Positions 29,615 to 39,544 of a stretch of DNA of 64,000 nucleotides are shown here, one piece after another. The stretch is taken from NCBI GenBank assembly GCA_905182575.1, contig CAJJCA010000018.1, forward strand, positions 62,001 to 126,000, read 5' to 3'. This DNA comes from an uncultured Flavobacteriaceae bacterium. Lineage in GTDB: Bacteria; Bacteroidota; Bacteroidia; Flavobacteriales; Flavobacteriaceae. The position numbers and the translations under genes are program-made. Under the pieces are notes generated by a model. The model had not been told where the DNA came from. It saw nothing but the letters and a program-made list of their open reading frames with translations, and searched no databases. Within the stretch, counting starts at the first letter, position 1. Each line of letters starts with the position of its first letter.

Positions 29615-29998
29615 TTTTTCAACGTTAATAGAAAAGCACCAGGATAAGCTTTTTTGATTTCATTAAGCTTATTCAATGCGTTGTAGTATTGTTTGAATCG
29701 ACCCACTTGTACTTTATAGTTTGGCGTTTCAAAACTCAAATCAGCGTCCCATTCAGGATAGTTTTTTTTAAATACTTTAATTTTTTTACCGAAAGCTTCA
29801 ACACAGCCTTTGCTTTAGCTGAATGGTGAAAAATTGTGAGGCATACGTCTCGTTATCAATCTCTTTTTTTAAAGTCAATAGTTTCTTTATGAGCTCATCT
29901 TGCTCAACTTTCACAAAGGTTTCCTGAGCCATGATATTTAAGGACAACAAATAGAGGGCAACTGAGGTGACTGCCCAAGAAAAATTAACTTTATGCAT
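29611..29998 (-). CDS. SPOR domain protein, exported, frameshifted
   Basis: A small exported protein of about 128 residues. The start at 29998 gives [20 protein letters not shown] and a signal ending IMAQ. The N-terminal part ([20 protein letters not shown]) precedes a SPOR domain, with FFTIQ in the first frame and, after a frameshift near 29815, [38 protein letters not shown] and [13 protein letters not shown] domains bind denuded peptidoglycan glycans, often at division sites. Its stop codon interlocks with the infB stop at TTAA. A copy next to infB is a familiar flavobacterial arrangement. Confidence 0.75.
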
Positions 29999-30102
29999 AC
30001 AACAAAAAAACAAAAAATTTATTATAGAATACAAGAATTTTGATTTAAATATATAAGTCTATTTAGAAAGAATATAAATTACAAAATTGTTAATTTATAC
30101 CC

Positions 30103-30133
30103 TTTAAGTTCACAAGTCTATGACTTATTTTTG
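30103..30133 (+). promoter_or_regulatory. Promoter of the act-cox operon
   Basis: TTTA (30103-30106), a 19-base spacer and TATTTTTG (30126-30133) fit the Bacteroidota promoter. Transcription would begin near 30140, after an in-frame ATG at 30120, which supports the start of ActA at 30189. Confidence 0.6.
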
Positions 30134-30188
30134 TACAATATTTAGAAAAAATATTTTGTACGACCGTATCTATAAAAAAAATAAAATA

Positions 30189-31466
30189 ATGTCAAAGAAG
30201 CTAAATCCTTTAGGATTGTTCTTCATCTTCTCCCTACTGTTTTCATTAATTTCATTGAACTCATCTTTTGCTCAAGAAGCAGATGTGGCATCAGGTAAAA
30301 AGCTTTTCAACGCAAACTGTGCTGCCTGTCATAAATTAAACAAAAAAGCTGTGGGTCCTGCTCTTAAAGGAGTTTCGGCAAAATATGACAAGGAGTGGTT
30401 GTACAGTTGGATTAAGAACAGTTCGGCAATGATAAAGGCAGGAGATGCCCAAGCTGTTGCGATCTGGGAAGAATACAACAAAACAGCGATGACGGCCTTT
30501 CCACTGCTTTCAAATGCAGACATTGACAATATTCTTGCTTACACAGATTACACACCGCCAGCTGCTCCAGCTGCTGCGCAAGGAGCTACTGTTGTAGCGG
30601 CAGCACCTTCAGGTGTTTCAAATGAGATCATACTGGCAGCCTTAGGGCTTGTGTTTGCATTACTCATTGTAATGTTGTTTTTAGTTCAAAAAACTTTAAT
30701 GAGAATCGCAGTTGCGAGTGGAGTAGATATAATTCCTACACCAATTAAAGAAAAAAGAACTCCAATCTGGAAGTTGTTTATTCAAAATCAATTTTTAGTA
30801 TTTGTTTCCGTTATTCTGCTTTTATTGAGCAGTGCTTATTTTGCTTATGGATTTTTGATGCAAGTTGGAGTTGATCAGGGATACATGCCGGTTCAACCCA
30901 TTCACTACTCTCACAAAATTCATGCAGGTGCAAATCAAATTGAGTGTAAGTATTGTCATTCCTCCGCTAGAGTTTCTAAACACTCAGGAATTCCTGCATT
31001 AAATGTTTGTATGAACTGTCATAAGAATATTGCAGAATACAATGGCGAAGAGGATTTGGAAAACGGATACACAAAAGAATTTTACACCAACGAAATCAAG
31101 AAACTTTACACTGCTGTTGGTTGGGATGAAGAAAATCAATCCTATACAGGAAAGACCAAGCCTGTTAAATGGGTAAGAATACATAACCTTCCTGACTTTG
31201 TTTACTTTAATCATGCCCAGCATGTTGAAGTGGGAGGAATTGAATGTCAAAAATGCCATGGTCCAGTCGAAGAAATGGAAATCATGTATCAATATTCTCC
31301 GCTAACAATGGGCTGGTGTATCAATTGCCACAGAGAGACCAATGTGAAAGTTGAAGGCAATGAATATTATGCTAAAATTCATGATGAGTTGTCTAAGAAG
31401 TATGGAGTAGAGAAACTCACAGTCGCCCAAATGGGAGGATTGGAATGTGGAAAATGTCACTATTAA
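30189..31466 (+). CDS. actA: Alternative complex III subunit ActA (multiheme cytochrome c)
   Basis: Electron-exit subunit of the quinol:cytochrome c oxidoreductase ACIII. After a signal peptide ending SFAQ, residues 28-120 form a monoheme cytochrome c domain (CAACH). A membrane helix pair follows (about residues 145-175 and 195-220), then a multiheme cytochrome c3/c7-like domain with CKYCH, CMNCH, CQKCH, CINCH and a terminal CGKCH. That gives six CXXCH motifs against the five usual for ActA. The start MSKKLNPLG at 30189 is preferred because the promoter lies after an upstream ATG. It is the first gene of the operon, 28 bases before actB. Confidence 0.92.
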   Translation: MSKKLNPLGLFFIFSLLFSLISLNSSFAQEADVASGKKLFNANCAACHKLNKKAVGPALKGVSAKYDKEWLYSWIKNSSAMIKAGDAQAVAIWEEYNKTAMTAFPLLSNADIDNILAYTDYTPPAAPAAAQGATVVAAAPSGVSNEIILAALGLVFALLIVMLFLVQKTLMRIAVASGVDIIPTPIKEKRTPIWKLFIQNQFLVFVSVILLLLSSAYFAYGFLMQVGVDQGYMPVQPIHYSHKIHAGANQIECKYCHSSARVSKHSGIPALNVCMNCHKNIAEYNGEEDLENGYTKEFYTNEIKKLYTAVGWDEENQSYTGKTKPVKWVRIHNLPDFVYFNHAQHVEVGGIECQKCHGPVEEMEIMYQYSPLTMGWCINCHRETNVKVEGNEYYAKIHDELSKKYGVEKLTVAQMGGLECGKCHY

Positions 31467-31494
31467 AGAAAACGGTTAAACTATAATATAATCT

Positions 31495-34400
31495 ATGTCG
31501 TCAAATAAGATTTATTGGAAAAGCGTTGAGCAACTCGATCAAGAAAGCGAAGTTGTACAAAAGCTGGAACAAAATGAATTTGTAGAAAAAATTCCAGTAG
31601 ATGAGTTTTTGGGAGATGAAGAGACCTTAAGCGAGTCGAGTACCAACCGCCGTGATTTCCTAAAGTATGTAGGTTTTAGTACTGCTGCGGCATCACTTGC
31701 TGCTTGCGAAGGCCCTGTTATTAAGTCTGTTCCTTATGTCGTTCAGCCTGAACAAATTCGTCCAGGAATAGCCAATTACTATGCCACAACAATTGCAGAT
31801 GGTTTTGATTTTGCAAGTGTATTGATTAAAACCCGTGAGGGAAGACCGATTAAGGTTGAAAATAATCCTGATGCTCCAACACTTGGCGGTGCAAACGCTC
31901 GTGTTCATGCTTCTGTTTTATCCCTTTACGATATAAAAAGACTACAAGGGCCAAAAGCCAACGGAGAGGACGTTTCTTGGTCTGATTTAAATAAACAAGT
32001 AACGGCAAAATTAAAAGCACTTGCTGCAACCAATAAGCCAGTTGTTCTTTTAACGCAAACTTTTGCGAGTCCGACTACTAATAAAATAATTGAAGGTTTT
32101 AAAGAAGAATATCCAAACGTATCTCACGTAGTTTATGATGCAATTTCTTCAAGTGCAGCATTGGCTGCCTTTGAAAACGTATATGGAGTTCGTGCCCTAG
32201 CGGATTACGATTTTTCTAAAGCCGAAACCATTGTTTCTGTTGCTGCTGATATCCTTGGAGATTGGCAAGGGGGAGGACACGACAGTTCATATACAAAAGC
32301 AAGAGTTCCTGTAAAAGGCCATGGTCACTCTAAAATGTCTCACCACATTCAGTTTGAGTCAAATATGACACTTTCTGGTGCAAATGCAGACAAAAGAGTT
32401 CCTTCAACTCCAGCAACACATAAAAAGGTAATTGCTCAAATATATGCACAGTTAACCAACACTTCATTAAAGAGTGATTTGAACCCTGAGGTTCAAAAAG
32501 CGGTTACAAATGCAGTGAGTCGTTTGAAAGCTTCAAAAAATAAAGGTGTAGTTGTTTCAGGTATAAACGACGTAGCTGCTCAAGAAATCGTTTTAGCAAT
32601 AAACAATTACCTCCAAAGTGAGGTTATGGATGTTGCTCAGCCTAGGTTGATCCGTCAAGGAGATGACAAGGCAATGATGGAATTGATTGAAGACATTAAA
32701 AGTGGAAAAGTAAAAGGTTTACTCACTGCTGGGATTAATCCTGGATACACTCTACCGAATGCTTCTGAATTTATTTCAGCATTCGAAAAATTAGAATTGT
32801 CAGTTTCTTTCTCTTCAAAAGAAGACGAAACTGCTGCTTCAGCGCAATATATCGCCGCCACTCCTAATTACTTAGAAAGTTGGGGAGATTATGAATTTAA
32901 AGCTGGGCATTATGCATTGGCACAACCAACAATTCGGCCATTATTTGACACTCAACAGTTTCAAGACATTTTGTTGAAACTATCCAATAGCGAATCAAGT
33001 TATTATGATGTAATTAAAGCCAATTGGGAAGAAACTATATTAGAAGGAAAACCATGGAGTAAAGTGCTACATGATGGTTATATTTCTTCTAACTCTAATA
33101 TTGAAGTTGGAGAAGCTAATTTGATTAATATTGCTTCCAATCTTAAAACTCTTTCAGCCAATTCAACAAATGGAATGGCTTTGGTTTTATATTCTAAAAC
33201 GGGAATGGGAGATGGACAGCAGTCAAATAATCCATGGCTTCAAGAATTTCCAGACCCAATAAGTCGTATTTCTTGGGACAACTACCTCACCATTTCTTCT
33301 GCCGATGCAAAATCAATCGGTCTGAAAAACGTAAATGTTGCGAATGGTGCATTAAATGGAAGTTATGCTCAAGTTAAAGTTGGAAATAAAACTCTTGTTG
33401 CTCCTGTTTTGATTCAACCTGGACAAGCAGTAGGAACAGTTGGTCTTTCTTTCGGATATGGGGAAAGGAAAGGTTTAAACGATGAGATGCAAGTAGGGGT
33501 TAACGCCTATACACTTTATAATAACTTTGACAGCGTTCAAGAAGTCAGCATAACTCCAGTAGATGGATTCCATGAATTTGCTTGTGTTCAGTTGCACAAC
33601 ACTTTGATGGGTCGAGGAGATATTATTAAGGAAACTACTTTAGAAATATTTAACACCAAAGACAAAGAACATTGGAATGCAATTCCAAAGGTTTCTAAAA
33701 ATCATATTGAATTTGAAGTCACTTCTCCTGAAGTGGACATGTGGCAATCTTTTGATCGTTCCATAGGACATCATTTCAATTTATCAATTGACTTGAATGC
33801 ATGTACTGGATGTGGTGCGTGTGTTATTGCTTGTCATTCAGAAAACAATGTACCTGTAGTTGGTAAGTCTGAAATAAGAAAGTCAAGAGACATGCACTGG
33901 TTGCGTATTGACCGTTATTATTCTTCAGAGGAAACTTTTGAAGGGGATGATCAAACAAAAGATGATATTTCTGGTTTGTCTGATTCGCTTACGACTTTCG
34001 GTCAAATGGAAAAAGCTTCTGAGAATCCTCAAGTAGCATTCCAGCCGGTGATGTGTCAGCATTGTAACCACGCGCCTTGTGAAACTGTTTGCCCTGTGGC
34101 AGCAACTTCTCATGGTCGCCAAGGACAAAACCACATGGCCTATAACCGTTGTGTAGGAACAAGATATTGTGCCAACAACTGTCCTTATAAAGTAAGAAGA
34201 TTTAACTGGTTTCTTTACAATAAGAATGATGAGTTTGACTACCACATGAACAATGATTTAGGACGTATGGTTCTTAATCCTGATGTGGTTGTAAGATCAA
34301 GAGGGGTAATGGAGAAATGTTCTATGTGTATTCAAATGACACAAAAAACAATCTTAGATGCCAAGTTAGAGGGACGTCAAATTGAAGATGGTGAATTCCA

Positions 34401-34578
34401 AACGGCGTGTTCAAATGCATGTAGCAATGGCGCGATGACCTTTGGAGACATCAATGATAAGTCCAGTAAAGTAACTGAATTAAAGGATAACGATAGAATG
34501 TATCACTTATTGGAGTCTGTTGGAACAAAACCGAACGTTATGTACCAAACCAAAGTAAGAAATACAGATCAATCTTAA
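31495..34578 (+). CDS. actB: Alternative complex III subunit ActB (molybdopterin-like and iron-sulfur domains)
   Basis: Peripheral ACIII subunit of 1027 residues. Near residue 45 a Tat motif NRRDFLKYVGF is followed by a hydrophobic stretch and an AAC lipobox, so it may be Tat-exported and lipid-anchored. Residues 60-740 form a molybdopterin-oxidoreductase-like domain that in this family carries no cofactor. Residues 760-1000 form a four-cluster ferredoxin domain with CTGCGACVIACHSENN, CQHCNHAPCETVCPV, CVGTRYCANNCPY and a CSMC...CSNACSNGA set. It is intact, unlike many neighbours. Confidence 0.95.
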   Translation: MSSNKIYWKSVEQLDQESEVVQKLEQNEFVEKIPVDEFLGDEETLSESSTNRRDFLKYVGFSTAAASLAACEGPVIKSVPYVVQPEQIRPGIANYYATTIADGFDFASVLIKTREGRPIKVENNPDAPTLGGANARVHASVLSLYDIKRLQGPKANGEDVSWSDLNKQVTAKLKALAATNKPVVLLTQTFASPTTNKIIEGFKEEYPNVSHVVYDAISSSAALAAFENVYGVRALADYDFSKAETIVSVAADILGDWQGGGHDSSYTKARVPVKGHGHSKMSHHIQFESNMTLSGANADKRVPSTPATHKKVIAQIYAQLTNTSLKSDLNPEVQKAVTNAVSRLKASKNKGVVVSGINDVAAQEIVLAINNYLQSEVMDVAQPRLIRQGDDKAMMELIEDIKSGKVKGLLTAGINPGYTLPNASEFISAFEKLELSVSFSSKEDETAASAQYIAATPNYLESWGDYEFKAGHYALAQPTIRPLFDTQQFQDILLKLSNSESSYYDVIKANWEETILEGKPWSKVLHDGYISSNSNIEVGEANLINIASNLKTLSANSTNGMALVLYSKTGMGDGQQSNNPWLQEFPDPISRISWDNYLTISSADAKSIGLKNVNVANGALNGSYAQVKVGNKTLVAPVLIQPGQAVGTVGLSFGYGERKGLNDEMQVGVNAYTLYNNFDSVQEVSITPVDGFHEFACVQLHNTLMGRGDIIKETTLEIFNTKDKEHWNAIPKVSKNHIEFEVTSPEVDMWQSFDRSIGHHFNLSIDLNACTGCGACVIACHSENNVPVVGKSEIRKSRDMHWLRIDRYYSSEETFEGDDQTKDDISGLSDSLTTFGQMEKASENPQVAFQPVMCQHCNHAPCETVCPVAATSHGRQGQNHMAYNRCVGTRYCANNCPYKVRRFNWFLYNKNDEFDYHMNNDLGRMVLNPDVVVRSRGVMEKCSMCIQMTQKTILDAKLEGRQIEDGEFQTACSNACSNGAMTFGDINDKSSKVTELKDNDRMYHLLESVGTKPNVMYQTKVRNTDQS

Positions 34579-34601
34579 AAAAATAGAATAAAACAAATCG
34601 T

Positions 34602-35990
34602 ATGGCATCTCATTACGAAGCACCGATAAGAAAACCCTTAGTAACAGGTGATAAAACCTATCATGATGTTACTGTTGATGTAGCGGCTCCTGTTGAAGGT
34701 AAAGCAAATCGCCAGTGGTGGATTGTTTTTGGCATCGCACTAACCGCATTTATGTGGGGTATTGGTTGCATTATATACACAATCTCTACAGGTATCGGAA
34801 CTTGGGGACTAAACAAAACCGTAGGTTGGGCATGGGACATTACCAACTTTGTATGGTGGGTAGGAATTGGGCATGCCGGAACACTGATTTCAGCCGTATT
34901 ACTTTTGTTTAGACAAAAATGGCGTATGGCAATTAACCGTTCTGCGGAAGCCATGACAATATTTTCTGTAATACAAGCAGGACTTTTCCCAATCATACAC
35001 ATGGGTCGACCTTGGTTGGCTTATTGGGTATTGCCTATTCCAAATTCTTTTGGTTCTTTATGGGTGAATTTCAATTCTCCTTTACTTTGGGATGTGTTTG
35101 CAATATCGACTTATCTCTCTGTTTCCTTGGTATTCTGGTGGACAGGCTTGCTTCCAGATTTTGCAATGATTCGAGATCGCGCAGTACGACCTTTTCAGAA
35201 AAAGATTTACAGCTTGTTGAGTTTTGGATGGAGCGGAAGAGCGAAAGACTGGCAACGTTTTGAAGAGGTATCATTAGTACTTGCGGGTTTAGCAACTCCT
35301 TTGGTATTGTCAGTTCATACGATCGTATCGTTTGATTTTGCTACTTCAGTAATTCCAGGATGGCACACTACAATATTTCCTCCTTACTTTGTAGCGGGAG
35401 CAATATTCTCTGGTTTTGCGATGGTAAATACGCTTTTGATTATCATGCGTAAAGTTTCCAATTTAGAAAATTACATCACCGTACAGCATATAGAATTAAT
35501 GAATATCGTGATCATGATTACGGGTTCTATAGTCGGGGTTGCTTATATTACCGAGCTTTTCATTGCTTGGTATTCAGGAGTAGAATACGAACAATACGCA
35601 TTTTTGAACCGAGCCACTGGGCCTTATTGGTGGGCTTATTGGTCGATGATGACCTGTAATGTATTTTCACCTCAGTTTATGTGGTTTAAAAAATTGAGAA
35701 CAAGCATTGTGTTTTCATTTATCATATCAATAGTAGTAAATATTGGGATGTGGTTTGAAAGATTTGTAATTATTGTAACCTCACTTCACAGGGATTATTT
35801 ACCGTCTTCATGGACGATGTTTTCCCCAACATTTGTGGACATAGGTATCTTTATAGGAACAATTGGTTTTTTCTTTGTGTTATTTTTATTGTACTCCAGA
35901 ACATTCCCAGTGATTGCTCAGGCAGAAGTAAAAACGATTTTAAAATCATCGGGAGAAAAATATAAAAAATTAAGAGAAGGCAAAAAATGA
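34602..35990 (+). CDS. actC: Alternative complex III subunit ActC (NrfD-like membrane protein)
   Basis: Polytopic inner-membrane subunit of 462 residues, NrfD/PsrC family, that binds menaquinol. About ten hydrophobic helices can be seen. The NITNFVWWVGIGHAGTLISA and FPIIHMGRPWLAYWVLPI segments are the conserved quinone-site helices, with DRAVRPFQKKIYSLLSFGW between helices and ERFVIIVTSLHRDYLPSSW near the end. Its last four bases overlap the start of actD (ATGA), showing coupling. Confidence 0.95.
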   Translation: MASHYEAPIRKPLVTGDKTYHDVTVDVAAPVEGKANRQWWIVFGIALTAFMWGIGCIIYTISTGIGTWGLNKTVGWAWDITNFVWWVGIGHAGTLISAVLLLFRQKWRMAINRSAEAMTIFSVIQAGLFPIIHMGRPWLAYWVLPIPNSFGSLWVNFNSPLLWDVFAISTYLSVSLVFWWTGLLPDFAMIRDRAVRPFQKKIYSLLSFGWSGRAKDWQRFEEVSLVLAGLATPLVLSVHTIVSFDFATSVIPGWHTTIFPPYFVAGAIFSGFAMVNTLLIIMRKVSNLENYITVQHIELMNIVIMITGSIVGVAYITELFIAWYSGVEYEQYAFLNRATGPYWWAYWSMMTCNVFSPQFMWFKKLRTSIVFSFIISIVVNIGMWFERFVIIVTSLHRDYLPSSWTMFSPTFVDIGIFIGTIGFFFVLFLLYSRTFPVIAQAEVKTILKSSGEKYKKLREGKK

Positions 35991-36515
35991 GCAATCAAGT
36001 AATACATGCGCTTTACGATGACGACGATGTGCTTTTAGCGGCAGTCAAAGACATACGTGCAGAAAAGCATCACATCGAAGAGGTCTATACTCCTTTTCCA
36101 GTCCATGGTTTGGACAAAGTACTAGGACTTGCAGATACCCGAATTTCAATCATGGCATTCATCTATGGTTGCATTGGTTTTTGTGTTTCCATATGGATGA
36201 TGAATTACATAATGATAGAAGACTGGCCTCAAAATATTGGAGGAAAACCTAGTTTTTCTTACTTGGAAAACATGCCTGCATTCGTTCCAATTATGTTTGA
36301 ATTGACAATATTTTTTGCAGCGCATTTAATGGTAATAACTTTCTATTTAAGAAGTAAGTTGTGGCCTTTTAAAGAAGCTGAAAACCCTAAACCCTTTAAC
36401 TACTGATGATAAGTTTTTAGTTGAGATCGAAATTCATAACAATGAAGAAGAACTCAAGACTTTATTGGAAAAGACTGGGGCAATTGAAATAACATTAACA
36501 GATAAAAAGGGATAA
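35987..36515 (+). CDS. actD: Alternative complex III subunit ActD (DUF3341), frameshifted
   Basis: Small membrane subunit of ACIII. Features include VIHALYDDDDVLLAAVKDIR, VYTPFPVHGLDKVLGL, two membrane helices (MAFIYGCIGFCVSIWMMNY and the FVPIMFELTIFFAAHLMVI region) and a cytoplasmic tail. A frameshift near 36400 moves the last about 37 residues (DDKFLVEIEIHNNEEELKTL then LTDKKG) to another frame, ending at TAA 36513-36515, two bases before actE. The total is about 176 residues, normal for DUF3341. Confidence 0.9.
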
Positions 36516-36516
36516 A

Positions 36517-37071
36517 ATGAAAAACTATTTCTCTTTATTGATATTTACGATCGTGGCTTTGGTTGTGCAATCTTGTTTTAACCCAGCGAAACCAAATTAT
36601 CAATACTTCCCTAACATGTATGAGCCTGTTGGATATGAGACTTATGCCGATTCTGATGCTTTTGCAAATGGAATTGAGGCACAAATTCCTGTAGATGGAA
36701 CAGTAGCTAGAGGTTGGGAGCCTTATGATTATGCTGACACCAACGAAGGTTATGAAGATGCCAAACAAAATTTGTTATCTAGAATAGAAAATACTCCTGA
36801 ACATTTAGCAGAGGGAAAGGAATTGTACGGAATTTATTGTGCAGTTTGTCACGGATCTAAAGGAGATGGTCAAGGAATATTGATGACTAGAGAAAAATTT
36901 CTGGGGGTACCCAGTTATGCAGATCGTGAGATTACTCCTGGTAGTGTTTATCATGTTTTAATGTATGGTAAAAATGCAATGGGATCTCATGCAGGACAAG
37001 TAAACGCAATAGAACGCTGGCAAATCGCGCAACACGTGATGGAACTTCGTCAAAACTTGATTAAGAAATAA
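36517..37071 (+). CDS. actE: Alternative complex III subunit ActE (monoheme cytochrome c lipoprotein)
   Basis: Lipoprotein cytochrome of 184 residues. The signal ends VQSC. A Pro/Tyr-rich segment (YQYFPNMYEPVGYETY) follows, then a class I cytochrome c domain with CAVCH near residue 110 and a Met ligand candidate in MYGKNAMGSHAGQ. In ACIII it receives electrons from ActA and passes them toward the oxidase. Spacing to actD is one base and to actF is 16 bases. Confidence 0.93.
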   Translation: MKNYFSLLIFTIVALVVQSCFNPAKPNYQYFPNMYEPVGYETYADSDAFANGIEAQIPVDGTVARGWEPYDYADTNEGYEDAKQNLLSRIENTPEHLAEGKELYGIYCAVCHGSKGDGQGILMTREKFLGVPSYADREITPGSVYHVLMYGKNAMGSHAGQVNAIERWQIAQHVMELRQNLIKK

Positions 37072-37087
37072 TTTATTGAATCGCAGT

Positions 37088-38437
37088 ATGTATACTTTTA
37101 CAAATAAATTAAGAAACTTCTCCATCGTCTTTATGGTGGTTGGATTTTTAGGCTTGGTCTATGGTTTTCTTTCTATGCCAAGCACGGTTAAAGAAGCGCA
37201 AGCTATGGTTGCCGAAGTGCATCATGGTGACGAGCACCAGCAAGAAGCTGCTCATGGAGCAGATCATGCTACTGATGCCGAACAAGAAAACACTCATGGC
37301 GCTTCTCATGAAGATAATAGCCATGCAGACGACGCTCACGGAGAGCATTTGTTACACCAATTGCAAAATAAGCCATGGGCTGCTTTGTATGTAGCTGCCT
37401 TTTTCTTTTTTATGATATCGTTGGGTGTATTGGCATTTTATGCAATACAAAGAGCAGCACAAGCCGGATGGTCTCCTGCACTATATCGTGTCATGGAGGG
37501 AATAACAGGCTACCTTTTACCAGGAGCACTTATTGTGTTTGTAATTCTTGTACTCTCTGGTCTTCACATGAATCATTTATTCATATGGATGGATCCTGAA
37601 GTCGTAGCTCATGATAAATTAATTGCTTCAAAAACAGGTTTTTTAAATGTTCCTTTTTTCTTAGCTCGTGCCTTATTTTATATAGCAGGATGGTCAACAT
37701 ACAGGTATTTTTCTAGAAAATTTTCTTTGGCGCAAGATCAAGCCAATCATATTTCAAATCACAAGAAAAACTTTAGAATCTCTGCAGGCTTCCTAGTTTT
37801 TTATATCGTTACTGAATCCATGATGTCTTGGGACTGGATCATGTCCATTGACCCGCACTGGTTCAGTACTTTGTTTGGATGGTATGTCTTTGCAAGCATG
37901 TTTGTTTCTGGAATCACAGCGATTGCTTTAGTTACAATCTACCTTAAATCAAAAGGATACCTAGAAAAGGTGAATGACAGTCACATTCATGATTTAGGAA
38001 AGTTTATGTTTGGTATCAGTGTCTTTTGGACCTATTTATGGTTTTCTCAATTCATGCTGATTTGGTATTCAAACATTCCAGAAGAAGTAACTTATTTCAT
38101 TACTAGAATTGAGGATTACAACCTTCCGTTTTTTGGAATGTTGGTGATGAACTTTATATTTCCATTGTTACTCCTTATGAATAGTGATTATAAAAGAATT
38201 AATTATTTTATAGTAATGGCCGGAATAGTAATTCTTCTAGGACATTATATAGACATATTTAACATGATCATGCCATCAGCAGTTGGAGATCAATGGTTCA
38301 TAGGGATTCCGGAAATAGGAGGATTTTTATTCTTCTTTGGCCTGTTTATTTATGTAGTATTCAAAGAGATTTCGAAAGCACCACTTCATGCAGAGGGAGA
38401 TCCTTTCATGGGAGAGAGTGAACGTTTTCATTATTAA
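37088..38437 (+). CDS. actF: Alternative complex III subunit ActF (NrfD-like membrane protein)
   Basis: Second NrfD-related polytopic subunit, about 449 residues. After the first helix there is a His/Asp/Glu-rich loop of about 55 residues (HHGDEHQQEAAHGADHATDA is part) that could bind metal. About ten helices follow, with ESMMSWDWIMSIDPHWFSTL and WFSQFMLIWYSNIPEEVTYF as conserved segments. The ATG at 37088 is chosen over a TTG at 37076. The end is 21 bases before coxB. Confidence 0.93.
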   Translation: MYTFTNKLRNFSIVFMVVGFLGLVYGFLSMPSTVKEAQAMVAEVHHGDEHQQEAAHGADHATDAEQENTHGASHEDNSHADDAHGEHLLHQLQNKPWAALYVAAFFFFMISLGVLAFYAIQRAAQAGWSPALYRVMEGITGYLLPGALIVFVILVLSGLHMNHLFIWMDPEVVAHDKLIASKTGFLNVPFFLARALFYIAGWSTYRYFSRKFSLAQDQANHISNHKKNFRISAGFLVFYIVTESMMSWDWIMSIDPHWFSTLFGWYVFASMFVSGITAIALVTIYLKSKGYLEKVNDSHIHDLGKFMFGISVFWTYLWFSQFMLIWYSNIPEEVTYFITRIEDYNLPFFGMLVMNFIFPLLLLMNSDYKRINYFIVMAGIVILLGHYIDIFNMIMPSAVGDQWFIGIPEIGGFLFFFGLFIYVVFKEISKAPLHAEGDPFMGESERFHY

Positions 38438-38458
38438 ACAATAAATTGTAAGAAATAA

Positions 38459-39523
38459 ATGACGGTTTTACTGACACTTACGGTTCTAGCATTAATTGCG
38501 ATAGCCATTTGGCAAATCACAAAAATATTTGAATTGTCTCAAACGCCAAAAGTCAACACTCAGGTTGCGGATGACGATGACAATCAGCTTAATGGAAAGT
38601 TGATGTTTGCCTTTTTGATTTTCATCTATGCTTTGACACTATTTTCATTTTGGAAGTGGGGAGATGTTTTGCTTCCTGATGCTTCTTCTGAACATGGAGC
38701 TGATTATGATAATTTGATGTGGATTTCCTTTGCAATTATCTTTTTTGTTCAAACCATAACACAAGCATTACTCCATTATTTTGCTTATAAGTATCGCGGA
38801 GAAAAAGGTAAAAAAGCTTACTTCTATGCTGACAACGATAGACTAGAAGCCGTTTGGACCATCATTCCAGTTATCGTATTGGCAGGATTGATTCTCTATG
38901 GATTGTATACTTGGACAAGCATTATGTCGGTGGAAGAAGATGAGGACTCACTTGTCATTGAGTTATACGCTCAGCAGTTCAACTGGAAAGCACGTTATTC
39001 TGGAGATGATGGTGTTTTAGGAGACGCAAATGTTCGTTTCTTACAAGACTTTGACGGTAAAAATCAAGTGGGAATTGACGCTACTGACCCAAATGGGTTT
39101 GATGATGTAGTTGTTCAAGAACTTCACTTGCCTGTGGGCAGAGAAGTTATTTTCAAAATGCGTTCTCAAGACGTACTTCACTCTGCATACATGCCTCACT
39201 TTAGAGCGCAAATGAATTGTGTTCCTGGAATGATCACCGAGTTTGCTTTTGTACCTGTTACAACAACAAGTGACATGAGACAAAATCCAGATGTTGTGGC
39301 CAAAGTCAAAAAAATCAATAAAATAAGAGTAGAGAACAGCAAAGCATTGGTTGCAAACGGAGAAGAGGCTTTAGAGCCTTATACTTTTGATTATTTATTG
39401 CTTTGTAATAAAATATGTGGTGCTTCACATTATAACATGCAAATGAAAATTATTGTTGAAACACCTGAAGAATTTGAAAAATGGATAGCTAATCAGCAAA
39501 CTTTTGCTCAAGTAATTCAATAA
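38459..39523 (+). CDS. coxB: Cytochrome c oxidase subunit II
   Basis: Electron-accepting subunit of the aa3-type oxidase, 354 residues. There is one N-terminal hydrophobic helix, then two more (near residues 45-65 and 90-110 and again 145-165), the GDNDRLEAVWTIIPV-like segment (DNDRLEAVWTIIPVIVLAG), and a periplasmic cupredoxin domain. The binuclear CuA site is complete: His in HSAYMPHFRAQ and CNKICGASHYNM (C-X3-C-X3-H-X2-M). It is transcribed with the act genes, so quinol oxidation and oxygen reduction are built from one transcript. Confidence 0.95.
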   Translation: MTVLLTLTVLALIAIAIWQITKIFELSQTPKVNTQVADDDDNQLNGKLMFAFLIFIYALTLFSFWKWGDVLLPDASSEHGADYDNLMWISFAIIFFVQTITQALLHYFAYKYRGEKGKKAYFYADNDRLEAVWTIIPVIVLAGLILYGLYTWTSIMSVEEDEDSLVIELYAQQFNWKARYSGDDGVLGDANVRFLQDFDGKNQVGIDATDPNGFDDVVVQELHLPVGREVIFKMRSQDVLHSAYMPHFRAQMNCVPGMITEFAFVPVTTTSDMRQNPDVVAKVKKINKIRVENSKALVANGEEALEPYTFDYLLLCNKICGASHYNMQMKIIVETPEEFEKWIANQQTFAQVIQ

Positions 39524-39544
39524 TTAATAAAATAAATAAAGGTT

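Noticed and set aside
30120-30188. Upstream ATG extending ActA by 23 residues
   Set aside because: It lies before the likely transcription start, and it would place charged residues ahead of the signal peptide.
33925-34245. Antisense open frame of 106 codons inside actB
   Set aside because: It lies wholly inside a strongly conserved coding region, has no family resemblance, and is explained by the codon pattern of the opposite strand.
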